From positions 62,001 through 126,000 of the forward strand of contig NZ_QPJD01000017.1 of NCBI RefSeq assembly GCF_003337375.1: a stretch of DNA of 64,000 bases. The letters run 5' to 3'. The notes beneath the pieces were generated by a model. That model saw only the letters and a list, made by a program, of their open reading frames with translations, had not been told where the DNA came from and ran no database searches. Shown here one piece after another: positions 25,605-34,076 of this stretch. The stretch's first letter is position 1. Every line of letters begins with the position of its first letter. Both the position numbers and the translations under genes were made by a program. Source of the DNA: Paenibacillus prosopidis (lineage in GTDB: Bacteria; Bacillota; Bacilli; Paenibacillales; Paenibacillaceae).

Positions 25605-28600
25605 ATGAAGAAGAAACGTCTGGCTATTGGCATACTCGCATTCATTGTGGGCGTTACCGGCCTCGGGTTTACGGCGGCCCGACAGGCTGATGCTGCATCG
25701 GGGGGCCAGCGGCTTGTCGTCGATATGTCTGCCGATACCGGCGAAATGCTGAACGGCGGTACCGGATTTCTGTACGGAATGAGCGAGCCGAACGTGCCCG
25801 ATATCAATACCCTCATTCCGCTGAAGCCGCATACAGCGGTGCAGAAAGCGCCGGATGGGCTGCAGCATCCGAACGGGGATGCGCTAAAAATATCGGATTA
25901 TTTCTTCGAAGCGGGCGGAAAGCAGATTCAAGTTTATATGCAGGATATCTATCAAAACTGGCCGTATGAGTACGCCGGCATGGACGATTATCTGGCGAAG
26001 GTGGAGACAATCGTCGGCAAGGTGCTTGCACATCCGAATCGGAACAAAATTGTATATGTTCCGTTTAACGAGCCGGATTATATCTGGTATTCGAACATCG
26101 GCGGAGACAAAGCGGTAGAGGCGAAATTTTTCGCGGATTGGCAGGCGGTGGTCGAAAAAATCCGCGGCTTGTATGAGACGGAAGGCCTTGGCCGACCACT
26201 CATTGCCGGCCCGAATTTCGCTTCGTACAACAACAATGTCTTTGCGGATTTCTTTACTTTCGCGAAAGAAAACGATGTACTTCCGGACATCGTGACGTGG
26301 CACGAATTATCAGACAGCTTCTTCACCAGCTGGGATGCTAACTACGCGAATTACCGAGCAATTGAGAAGTCGCTTGGCATCGGGCCGCTCGAAATCCACA
26401 TTAACGAATATGCCCGTCCACGCGACCCGTCGGTTCCCGGGATGCTAGTGCAATATTTATCCCGCTTTGAAAGAAGCAAAGTATACGCCGAGCTGCCTTA
26501 TTGGCATGCGGCCGACAATTTGAACGACCTCGTCGTGGAGAGCAACCGCGTAAACGGCGCATGGTGGCTGTACAAATGGACGGCTGATATGGTTGGCAGC
26601 CGGACCGTGCAGGTAACGCCTCCTAATGGAAAGGCCAAAGGGCTCGACGGCATCGCTGCGGTCGATGAAGAAAAGAAGCAGGCCCGCATTGTCTTTGGCG
26701 GAGTAAGCGGCGGAGCGGACCTAGTCCTTCAAGGGCTGAAGGCCAGCGGCATATTCGACAAGAAGATTCATGTGACGGTATGGGAAAGCGGCTGGACCGG
26801 GTACGATGGGGCAGCTGGAACGCCGACCGTCGTGCAGGAAGGCGACTATACGGTCCTGAATGGTGAAGTCGTTATTCCCGTTGCGGATATGAATGAAATG
26901 TCGGCTTACAAGGCGGTCATCACGCCAGCGTCGGCGAATACGGTTTATTCGAAACAGCCGTGGAAAGCGACCTATGAAGCGGAAAATGCTCAGCTCAAAG
27001 GACTATCAAAGGTATTTGATTTGGCTGGCAGCAGCTCTTATATCGAGTGGTCGTCATCCAACGGAAAACAGGTTGGCTCGATCGACAGCAAAGACAGCAG
27101 CGTGACATTCACCGTAAACATACCGGAAGACGGCAAATATGCGATGGACATCTTTTACGGCAATGGACCTACAGGGCCGGGAACCGAAGTCGCGCCGAAG
27201 CGGGTGACGGCAAAACATGCTTTCGCCATCGACGGGGAAGATGCTGGTGAGATTATTTATCCGGCTAATCTGGACTTCAAATTTATCGGTATCCAAAAGG
27301 TTTACGTCGACTTGAAAGCGGGCAAGCATCAGCTTAAGTTCTCCGGTTTGCCGGTGTCCGTAAGCGGACAAGCCACACGGGTTGCACTGCTTGACCGCAT
27401 CGACTTGACGCTTGCGGGAAGTTATAAAGGTAATATCGCACGGGTAACGGACCGTTATGAGGCGGAATATGCGGAATTGAGCGGCAAATCGTCTGTCGAC
27501 GTCAAGACAGACGGTTACGAAGGCACCGGTTACGCAAGCCTTCCTGCCGGCAAATCTTCCGCCCGGTTCGTAATCAATGCCGGGCAGGACGGCTACTACC
27601 AATTGAAGTTTCGTTACGCGACGAATGGGAATTCCAACTCCTTGCTTGCGTTGACGCTGAACCGTAATCAGGAGCTGATGCTCTCAGGCAATGATTCGAC
27701 GGACGGATGGCGAACCGCGTATGCAACGGTCTTTTTGAAAGCGGGCATCAATCTGGTCGATGTGGAAAGTTCGAAGGCCAGCGTGAAGCTGGATGCGCTC
27801 GATGTAACGGCAGCACCGGATGTTACAGATGAAAATGTTACGTCAATCGAAGCGGAGAACGAAGGCAACACGCTTGCAGGTACTGCTGCAGCCGTAAACA
27901 GCGGTTATGCATCGAGCGGCGAATATGTCGGCTGGGTGGGCATGGGGGCGGATAATTATTTACAGTTTAATGATATTAACGTTCCAAAGAGCGGCACCTA
28001 TAAGCTTGTCGTTCATTACGCGAACAACGAGCAGGTAGGCAATCACTCCTACAATGCCAACGTTGTGGAGCGGCATGCAATGATAAGCGTGAACGGTGCG
28101 GAAGCGGAGAAGTTGTATTTCCGCAGCACCTACAGCTGGGAGTCGTTTCGCTCGGTCGTGCTCGAAGTAGAGCTTCAAGAGGGCGCAAACACGATACGCT
28201 TCTACAATGATACAGAAGAGCCTTCTTATGAGACATATGCCCCCAATTTTGACAGGATAGACGTTGCTCCTCTTACTGCTGAAGGACCGGTGGCAACGTT
28301 ATCCGGCGGGTCGTCGGTCAAAGTAGGAGAAACGGTCAATTTGACGTACAACCTCTCCGGTTTACCGAACGGAGCGAAAAGCGTTATGCTGACAGTCGGG
28401 TACAATCCCGAGCTTTTGACATACATCGATGCAGCGGCCGCGATGGAGGGAATTGTCGTGACTGCAGAAGAGACAAATGCAGGTACAATTAACGTATCGA
28501 TTACCGGCGAAGAAGCGGCGGATATTCCGATGGGCGAGCTGTTCAAACTCAAGCTGGAGGCAAACGTAACAGAACGGTTAAGCGCGGACGTCGTCGTCTC

Positions 28601-29390
28601 GGATACTGTCGTTACAGATGCAGATGGCGGAGTGCAGGCGCTGAACGGTACGAACGTTCAGCTCCGTCTTTATGACGATGTGACGGATATTGGAGTTAGC
28701 GGGGAAGAGGGAAGGACTGCGATCGAGACGAATCGGGGTACGCTGCAAATGTCGGCCGAGGTAAAGCCAGCGAACGCGTTTACGCCGGTCCACTGGTCCG
28801 TTTCCGCACCGGATGGGACGGATACCGATATTGCCTCTATCGATGCAAACGGATTGCTTTCACCTTCCGGCCAAGGTATAAACGGACTGGTGAAAGTGAC
28901 GGCCGAGGCGGCTGACGGCTCCGGCGTGATCGGGGAACAATACGTCAATGTTACCGGCCAGCTAGTCCGGCTTTCGGGCACTCCATATGGTGAAGGACCT
29001 CCGTGGTCGCCCGGCGGTGAATTTGACAAAGCATGGGATGGCAGCGTAAATACCTATTATGATTACAGCAAGGCGAACGGCGGAAAAACCGGGGTTGATC
29101 TGGGCGAAGGCAATGAGGCCGTCATTACCCAAATAAGGTACTACCCGCGGTCAACGTTCGCATCCCGGATGGTTGGCGGGATCTTTCAAGGGTCGAACGA
29201 AGGACCGAACAGCGGTTTCGTCGATTTGTACAAGATCACAGCAACCCCTGTCGTTGATTGGAATACGGTTGAAATTGTAACGGATACTCCATATCGCTGG
29301 GTGCGGTATGTCGCTCCGGACGGCGGTTACGGGAACGTCGCGGAGATCGAGTTATACGCCTCCAGCAGACTAGTTAATTCGGACAAATAA
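25605..29390 (+). CDS. Secreted multidomain glycoside hydrolase (clan A, GH39-like) with three CBMs and a cohesin-like domain
   Basis: 1261 residues. Signal peptide 1-30 (cleavage near ADAAS). A TIM-barrel catalytic domain (about 31-440) has PFNEPD (Glu156, acid/base) and HINEYARP (Glu268, nucleophile), which fits clan A; GH39 is my best guess. Three CBM6/35-type modules begin at about 456 (YEAENAQLKG), 616 (YEAEYAELSG) and 746 (IEAENEGNTLAG). A cohesin-like domain starts near 894 (TVGYNPELLTYI), a bacterial Ig-like domain near 1025 and a discoidin-like module near 1121 (FDKAWDGSVNTYYDY). GGAGGAA precedes ATG 25605. Acts outside the cell on a plant polysaccharide. No S-layer domain or sortase motif. 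Confidence 0.85.
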   Translation: MKKKRLAIGILAFIVGVTGLGFTAARQADAASGGQRLVVDMSADTGEMLNGGTGFLYGMSEPNVPDINTLIPLKPHTAVQKAPDGLQHPNGDALKISDYFFEAGGKQIQVYMQDIYQNWPYEYAGMDDYLAKVETIVGKVLAHPNRNKIVYVPFNEPDYIWYSNIGGDKAVEAKFFADWQAVVEKIRGLYETEGLGRPLIAGPNFASYNNNVFADFFTFAKENDVLPDIVTWHELSDSFFTSWDANYANYRAIEKSLGIGPLEIHINEYARPRDPSVPGMLVQYLSRFERSKVYAELPYWHAADNLNDLVVESNRVNGAWWLYKWTADMVGSRTVQVTPPNGKAKGLDGIAAVDEEKKQARIVFGGVSGGADLVLQGLKASGIFDKKIHVTVWESGWTGYDGAAGTPTVVQEGDYTVLNGEVVIPVADMNEMSAYKAVITPASANTVYSKQPWKATYEAENAQLKGLSKVFDLAGSSSYIEWSSSNGKQVGSIDSKDSSVTFTVNIPEDGKYAMDIFYGNGPTGPGTEVAPKRVTAKHAFAIDGEDAGEIIYPANLDFKFIGIQKVYVDLKAGKHQLKFSGLPVSVSGQATRVALLDRIDLTLAGSYKGNIARVTDRYEAEYAELSGKSSVDVKTDGYEGTGYASLPAGKSSARFVINAGQDGYYQLKFRYATNGNSNSLLALTLNRNQELMLSGNDSTDGWRTAYATVFLKAGINLVDVESSKASVKLDALDVTAAPDVTDENVTSIEAENEGNTLAGTAAAVNSGYASSGEYVGWVGMGADNYLQFNDINVPKSGTYKLVVHYANNEQVGNHSYNANVVERHAMISVNGAEAEKLYFRSTYSWESFRSVVLEVELQEGANTIRFYNDTEEPSYETYAPNFDRIDVAPLTAEGPVATLSGGSSVKVGETVNLTYNLSGLPNGAKSVMLTVGYNPELLTYIDAAAAMEGIVVTAEETNAGTINVSITGEEAADIPMGELFKLKLEANVTERLSADVVVSDTVVTDADGGVQALNGTNVQLRLYDDVTDIGVSGEEGRTAIETNRGTLQMSAEVKPANAFTPVHWSVSAPDGTDTDIASIDANGLLSPSGQGINGLVKVTAEAADGSGVIGEQYVNVTGQLVRLSGTPYGEGPPWSPGGEFDKAWDGSVNTYYDYSKANGGKTGVDLGEGNEAVITQIRYYPRSTFASRMVGGIFQGSNEGPNSGFVDLYKITATPVVDWNTVEIVTDTPYRWVRYVAPDGGYGNVAEIELYASSRLVNSDK

Positions 29391-29433
29391 GACAGGATAA
29401 TCCGAATACTGTGTTAGCGGATTGAACTTTTAT

Positions 29434-29471
29434 GAAGAGCCTATCTGCGGCTGCGGATAGGCTCTTCTTTT
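29434..29471 (+). terminator. Rho-independent terminator after the multidomain hydrolase
   Basis: 12-bp stem GAAGAGCCTATC / GATAGGCTCTTC followed by TTTT. Confidence 0.93.
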
Positions 29472-29551
29472 CGCCAAATATGAGCAGTAAATAGACTCTC
29501 CTTTTTTGGTTAGGGCAGAGGAACTGGATTTGTAGTGCGCCCGCAACCACC

Positions 29552-29603
29552 ACCCCCGGCCCTGGCAGGTTTAGTGAACCAGTGCCGGGGCTTTTTTTTC
29601 TCC
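29552..29603 (+). terminator. Second terminator-like hairpin
   Basis: CCCCGGCCCTGG / CCAGTGCCGGGG stem with a long loop and eight T. No gene lies between this and the previous terminator, so a small transcript may end here. Confidence 0.75.
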
Positions 29604-29624
29604 CGGACAACCTCCCGATTCACA

Positions 29625-29655
29625 AATCACCACATCAATCACCACATGTGGTGAT
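29625..29655. promoter_or_regulatory. Palindromic operator candidate (ATCACCACAT)
   Basis: A perfect 18-base palindrome, ATCACCACATGTGGTGAT, lies at 29638-29655; a further half-site ATCACCACAT is at 29626-29635. It is upstream of the following two-gene operon. The size suits a TetR- or MarR-type repressor. Confidence 0.6.
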
Positions 29656-29826
29656 GCCGTCTCACCATATGAAAGTGTATCTTTAGATTAAGGAAAGGAA
29701 TGTAGGCAGGAGCACGAGCCTGAACTGTACGAAATTCGCCTTAAGAGACACCTTGATGCAAGGTGGGCCGACATGAACACCAATCGCCAGACCGCAGTCA
29801 TTAAAGGGAACAATAAGGAGAGCAAA

Positions 29827-30522
29827 ATGAAGATTACAGCCTCGAATCTCATCCGTTGGGCAGGTTTAGCAGGTATGTTCGCAGGGATCCTTTTCATAGT
29901 CATTCAACCGATCCATCCAACTGAAAATCTTGCGTCAGTCACCACCAGCACATGGGCCATCGTCCACTATTTGACGATCGCCATGTCCCTTTTTGGCCTG
30001 CTCGGTATTACGGGGATCTACGCCAGACAAGTGAAAGAGGCCGGTTGGCTTGGTTTGGCAGGCTTTCTACTGTTTAGCCTGTTTTGGATAGCCACGACGG
30101 CTTTTACATTCGTCGAAGCCTTTATTTTGCCGCTATTGGTGACCGACGCACCGAAGTTTATAGAGGGCTTCTTGGGGATCTTCAGTGGGTCCGCCAGCGA
30201 GGTTAACCTCGGAGCCCTCCCTTCGGCAGCGCCGCTAGCAGGGGGAATGTATATTCTTGGCGGCCTGATACTTGGCATGGCTACGTTCCGTGCCGGTATC
30301 CTGCCGCGCTGGGCGGCAGGTCTGCTTGCTTTTGCTGCCATGTCGACCCTCGCGTCTTCGCTGCTCCCACACCCGCTTGATCGGTTTTTGGCGGTACCGA
30401 TGGGGGTAGCTCTGGCTTGGTTGGGATATGCACTTTGGTCTGAACGGCGAGAGAAAGTCCCGACACCCTTACAGATTAGGAAAGTGAATGGAGGAGCAAG
30501 GGATGAAAGCGATCGTATATGA
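29827..30522 (+). CDS. Multi-pass membrane protein (DUF4386-like)
   Basis: 231 residues with about six hydrophobic segments: AGLAGMFAGILFIVI near the N-terminus, WAIVHYLTIAMSLFGLLGITGIY, LGLAGFLLFSLFWIATTAF, GGMYILGGLILGMA, WAAGLLAFAAMST and VPMGVALAWLGYALW. The pattern resembles the DUF4386-type integral membrane proteins; no catalytic motif. AAGGAG precedes ATG 29827. Its end overlaps the next gene, so both are co-translated behind the ATCACCACAT palindrome. Confidence 0.72.
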   Translation: MKITASNLIRWAGLAGMFAGILFIVIQPIHPTENLASVTTSTWAIVHYLTIAMSLFGLLGITGIYARQVKEAGWLGLAGFLLFSLFWIATTAFTFVEAFILPLLVTDAPKFIEGFLGIFSGSASEVNLGALPSAAPLAGGMYILGGLILGMATFRAGILPRWAAGLLAFAAMSTLASSLLPHPLDRFLAVPMGVALAWLGYALWSERREKVPTPLQIRKVNGGARDESDRI

Positions 30523-31471
30523 GCGGTACGGGCCACCGAATGTACTACAGCTGCGGGAAGTCGCCAAGCCTGTACCTAAAGACGACGAGATATTGATTAA
30601 GGTCTATGCTGCAACCGCTGCAGCGGGGGATTGGCGCTTACGCAAGGCAGATCCTTTCCTGGCGCGGCTATTCAACGGTTTGTGGAGACCTAAACGCGTC
30701 AGGATTCTCGGATTCGAACTGGCCGGCGTAGTTGAATCGACGGGCAGCGGCGTTACTCGCTTCAAGCCAGGGGATGCCATCTATGCCGCCTGTGGAACCA
30801 GTTTCGGTGCGTATGCCGAATACAAATGCCTGAGTGAGACCGGCAGCGTTGCGCTCAAGCCGGAGAACATGACGTTCGAGGAGGCGGCTGCGGTTCCGGT
30901 CGGCGCCTATACTGCCTTGCAATTTCTCCGGAAGGGCTGCATCCAGCGCGGCATGCGCGTTCTGATTTATGGCGCTTCAGGCAGCGTTGGGACGTATGCA
31001 GTTCAGCTAGCAAAGCATTTCGGTGCGGAAGTGACCGGAGTTTGCAGCACGTCGAATGTGGAGTTGGTGAGATCGCTGGGTGCCGACCGAGTCATCGATT
31101 ATACGAAAGAGCAGTTCGCAGATGGTGGTCCGGCCTACGATATCATTTTCGATACGGTAGGTAAGAGTCCATTCAAGGTTTGTGTCAAGCGTCTCACACC
31201 GAACGGTTTCTACCTGCGAGCGTTCCATGTGAGTCCTGTACTAATCTTTCGCGGGTTATGGATCAACTTGACGAGCGACAAGAAGGTGGTCGGCGGAACA
31301 ATGAAGGAAAACGCTGAAGACTTGACCTATTTGAAGGAACTGATCGAGGGTGGCGAGCTGCGTTCGGTCATCGACCGCCGTTATCCACTGGAGCAAGCCG
31401 CGGAGGCACACCGCTATGCGGAGCAGGGCCATAAGAAAGGCAACGTGGTTTTAACCGTTCGACAAGGTTGA
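30503..31471 (+). CDS. NAD(P)-dependent zinc-type/quinone oxidoreductase (MDR superfamily)
   Basis: 322 residues. MDR fold: MKAIVYERYGPPNVLQL, catalytic domain with GFELAGVVESTGSGVTRFKPGD, and Rossmann motif VLIYGASGSVGTYAVQLAKHFGAEVTGV. The structural-zinc Cys cluster is missing, so it belongs to the quinone-oxidoreductase-like branch. It probably reduces a quinone or enone with NAD(P)H. ATG 30503 has GGAGGAGCAAGGG upstream and overlaps the membrane protein gene by 20 bases. Association with that membrane protein and the upstream operator suggests a stress- or ligand-induced pair (inference). Confidence 0.85.
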   Translation: MKAIVYERYGPPNVLQLREVAKPVPKDDEILIKVYAATAAAGDWRLRKADPFLARLFNGLWRPKRVRILGFELAGVVESTGSGVTRFKPGDAIYAACGTSFGAYAEYKCLSETGSVALKPENMTFEEAAAVPVGAYTALQFLRKGCIQRGMRVLIYGASGSVGTYAVQLAKHFGAEVTGVCSTSNVELVRSLGADRVIDYTKEQFADGGPAYDIIFDTVGKSPFKVCVKRLTPNGFYLRAFHVSPVLIFRGLWINLTSDKKVVGGTMKENAEDLTYLKELIEGGELRSVIDRRYPLEQAAEAHRYAEQGHKKGNVVLTVRQG

Positions 31472-31589
31472 TGTAATAATACTTTTTAGGTTTATATTTT
31501 CTTTTGACAGGAGCATAGGTATTGTTTTTTAGTTTTTTGTTTAGTATTAAAACAAGGCAATAACATATTGAATAGGGAGGTTTCGGTGT

Positions 31590-31772
31590 TTGAAGATGAA
31601 ATGGGAGCTTCAGACTTGGCTTGGGACGTTGTACACATTCACGTTAGTTGGTGACGAATCTACAGAATTAAAGGTTTTTGCAAGGGATTTAGAAGAGGGT
31701 AAAAGGAAACTAATTGAGATAGTCGGAAACGCTCATGAAGTTGAGATAGATGTGGATGCTTGGGATTATTAA
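31590..31772 (+). CDS. Small conserved-type hypothetical protein
   Basis: 60 residues: MKMKWELQTWLGTLYTFTLVGDE then ELKVFARDLEEGKRKLIEIVG and an acidic end (VEIDVDAWDY). A compact beta-beta-alpha layout is likely. TTG 31590 is 9 bases from GGGAGG; ATG 31596 would be 15 bases away. No family recognised. Confidence 0.6.
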   Translation: MKMKWELQTWLGTLYTFTLVGDESTELKVFARDLEEGKRKLIEIVGNAHEVEIDVDAWDY

Positions 31773-32161
31773 GCAAGAGCAACAACCATATATCCTTTTC
31801 CGATATGGCTTTGTCATTTATCTGCGGGCTATGAGGAAGCGATCATTACAGTCCAACATGATCACTTCCTTTTTTTTTATTTAGTTAGGTGAAAATTATT
31901 AAAAATTTAATGCGAGTTGAGCATTCTGTATGTCATTTGCTAATAATTGTTCTAAATTGTAGCATTGATGGTTTGTATATATAACTGTTTTAAGGCCGGG
32001 TCAGTTACTTCGTTTACCGTTCGTTTCAATTTCATTAATATGATTCATTATCTTAATAAACCTCCCGATAAATTGGTGATGTGCCTACAGCTGTAACTAA
32101 GGTATTCATCTATAGGCTTCTGGTTACAAACTAACAGCAGCGGCATCAGGGAACTGAGCTG
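31773..32161. other. AT-rich region with one terminator
   Basis: Holds the terminator at 31835-31880 and otherwise AT-rich sequence with no supportable frame, repeat or RNA. Confidence 0.4.
31835..31880 (+). terminator. Rho-independent terminator
   Basis: GGAAGCGATCAT / ATGATCACTTCC stem followed by a T9 run. Confidence 0.9.
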
Positions 32162-32359
32162 TTAAGTACCAGGATAGATGCTATCGGCGTTATCGTAACG
32201 CAGTTTCTCCGATGCGATTTGGTCTTTTTCTTTGATCGTGACTTGCTCAGATTTTATTTGGGTATCGTTCCCGTTGCCTTCTTTGGAAGAGGTAGACGGT
32301 ATCTCTTCCGTAGCAGCTGAATTTTGGTTTTCTAGATTTCTCTGAATGCCTTTAAACAT
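32162..32359 (-). CDS. Small hydrophilic hypothetical protein
   Basis: 65 residues, very polar, rich in Ser/Glu/Lys/Asn (MFKGIQRNLENQNSAATEE, then SEQVTIKEKDQIASEKLRY). No membrane segment, probably disordered. AAAAAGGATG lies before the ATG. No family recognised; the composition resembles small spore-associated proteins but that is only a resemblance. Confidence 0.5.
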   Translation of the reverse strand: MFKGIQRNLENQNSAATEEIPSTSSKEGNGNDTQIKSEQVTIKEKDQIASEKLRYDNADSIYPGT

Positions 32360-32528
32360 GGTGAGATCCCATCCTTTTTAATCTGATAGCATAAATTTCT
32401 TGATTAATTTTGTCCAAAATTGAGGGTAACTATTCCGGATTTGGTTCGTTAAACAGAACCATACTTCTTGCGCATAATTTATCTCTCACACAACCAAATT
32501 AATAGTTATGAACGGAGGGCGCTACATA

Positions 32529-32831
32529 ATGGAGAAGACGATTTACGAAATAAGATATAATGACTGGTTCAGAGTACGAATGGAGTCGGAACGAGAACCG
32601 ATGGAAGAGATTGAGTTCGTTAAGGCGGCCTTGGAAGCGGTGATGGCGGACATCGTGTTTAGAGTGAGGGACCATTCGGGCACAATGGGCGATACAGAAA
32701 CTTTATGGCGATGGATTTGCACCCAGATTGGCTTTGCATTACAAAAAACAGCGCTTGCCCCTAATTCAGAACAAGGTCCGTTAGATACAGTTATAAGCGT
32801 AGTTTCTCGGCTAAAGGGGGAGACCAAATGA
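32529..32831 (+). CDS. Hypothetical protein, first of an overlapping pair
   Basis: 100 residues: MEKTIYEIRYNDWFRVRMESE, a helix with EEIEFVKAALEAVMADIVFRV, then ETLWRWICTQIGFALQKTA. Cytoplasmic, mostly helical. ATG 32529 has GGAGGG upstream. Its stop overlaps the next start (ATGA), so the two proteins are translationally coupled. Function unknown. Confidence 0.65.
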   Translation: MEKTIYEIRYNDWFRVRMESEREPMEEIEFVKAALEAVMADIVFRVRDHSGTMGDTETLWRWICTQIGFALQKTALAPNSEQGPLDTVISVVSRLKGETK

Positions 32832-33061
32832 ACGGCTCTGACACCGAAGACACCATATCTCCCACTTATTTGTTAGAACATCTGCTTTCCTGCATTAAGG
32901 ATGAGGATGAGATCGAATCTGTTGCGTATGTGGCTCGGATGAAGGACGGTACGATCACATCTGGATGGACTGATATGCAGTACACAGAAGTTATTGGCCT
33001 GCTTGAGGTCGGAAAGTTGCAAGTGGTGAAAGAAATGTGGAACGAATGGGCACCCCGCTAA
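32828..33061 (+). CDS. Hypothetical protein, second of an overlapping pair
   Basis: 77 residues: YLLEHLLSCIKDEDEIESVAYVARMKDGTITSGWT and a helical end with VGKLQVVKEMWNEW. The VAYVARMKDGTITSGW strand-turn-strand followed by a helix is found in small phage or host proteins of unknown role. Four-base overlap with the upstream gene; terminator follows at once. Confidence 0.65.
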   Translation: MNGSDTEDTISPTYLLEHLLSCIKDEDEIESVAYVARMKDGTITSGWTDMQYTEVIGLLEVGKLQVVKEMWNEWAPR

Positions 33062-33068
33062 AATGTGG

Positions 33069-33105
33069 AAGCACCGACTCTTTATTGAGGGCGGTGCTTT
33101 TTTGC
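33069..33105 (+). terminator. Rho-independent terminator after the hypothetical pair
   Basis: AAGCACCGACTC / GAGGGCGGTGCTT stem with T6. Confidence 0.9.
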
Positions 33106-33330
33106 TTCGCTAATACGCGTCTCCAGCGTTACTAGCTTAGCCCCTGCTTCCCAATCCGCTTCTGCTGTCACAGCCAGCTGTGAAGCATCTATGAGAGAAC
33201 CAGAAAGTTTTTTTCCGCATTCAGTGACTAAGTCGGAACCTGTATCGGGTATATGTGGTTGATCAGGACGTGTGACTATCTGAAATCCAATCATGGCATA
33301 ATAACCATGTTCAGATAGGAGGTGAAGGCC

Positions 33331-33507
33331 ATGGAAAATAATAATGAACTTGATCACCGGAAGTTGGAAGGGAATGCTTTAACCCATGAACAGTTTTCGG
33401 ATGTTTATGCAGCAGGAACAAGTGACGGAATTCACCAGCTTGCTGACGAGAAGATCCAGATAAAAAACACACCCTTTTCAGCACGAATTGAAGACAAAAT
33501 TGATTAA
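33331..33507 (+). CDS. Small hypothetical protein (DUF4025/YozQ-like)
   Basis: 58 residues: MENNNELDHRKLEGNALTHE, then QFSDVYAAGTSDGIHQLADEKI. The DVYAAGTxDG segment resembles the small YozQ-type proteins of Bacillus, but this is from memory only. AGGAGGTGAAGG precedes ATG 33331. Probably a small cytoplasmic or spore protein. Confidence 0.6.
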   Translation: MENNNELDHRKLEGNALTHEQFSDVYAAGTSDGIHQLADEKIQIKNTPFSARIEDKID

Positions 33508-33556
33508 AATAAATGACAAATGATAAACCCAAATTATAAAGTTAGAGGAGAGGACC

Positions 33557-33799
33557 ATGAAAAATAAACATGAAAAAAACACAAGCTATTCCGAACTTGC
33601 TACAGTTGAATCACGGAGAAATGAATTAACAGCGGAAGAATTTCCTGAAGGTCCTTATGGCTCCTGCATTCCATCAGAAGATATTGGTAAGAGTACACCT
33701 TGGCGTCAAGATCAACGTGTATCTAATCCATATGGTTATGAAAATAAGAATTTACATGAGGGATTACCCCGTGAATTTCCGCCGGACTATGAACCTTAA
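33557..33799 (+). CDS. Small hydrophilic protein, possibly spore-associated
   Basis: 80 residues with no hydrophobic segment. LTAEEFPEGPYGSCIPSEDIGKSTP is followed by WRQDQRVSNPYGYENKNLHEGLP. Such EEFPEGPYGS-type short proteins are common in Paenibacillus/Bacillus genomes without known role. GAGGAGAGGACC precedes the ATG; terminator at 33841. Confidence 0.6.
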   Translation: MKNKHEKNTSYSELATVESRRNELTAEEFPEGPYGSCIPSEDIGKSTPWRQDQRVSNPYGYENKNLHEGLPREFPPDYEP

Positions 33800-33840
33800 A
33801 TTGAATTAAAGACTATAGGAACAAGGAAAGGCTATAGAGA

Positions 33841-33876
33841 AAATATGAGGAGGAGTTCCTCCTCATATTTTTTGGC
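33841..33876 (+). terminator. Rho-independent terminator
   Basis: Perfect 13-bp stem AAATATGAGGAGG / CCTCCTCATATTT with an AGTT loop and following T run. Confidence 0.92.
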
Positions 33877-33893
33877 TTGTAAGGCAAGCGAAA

Positions 33894-33927
33894 AAAACCT
33901 TGCTTGATGCATCAAGGTTTTCTTTTT
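33894..33927. terminator. Second terminator hairpin
   Basis: AAAACCTTG and TTGATGCATCAAGGTTTT form a stem followed by CTTTTT; may serve the convergent MFS gene. A further strong hairpin without T run lies at 33981-34004. Confidence 0.6.
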
Positions 33928-34076
33928 AAGGAACATGCAGAAGCTTGTTTTTTTATTTTTTGAATGGGATCCCTCAGATCGTAAAGTCGGTCCGCCCTAG
34001 CGAACCGACCGGCTTTAAGCAGGGTAATAATGCCCGCTTTGAGCGCCCGTGGCTTTCGCGTTGATCACATTTTTGT

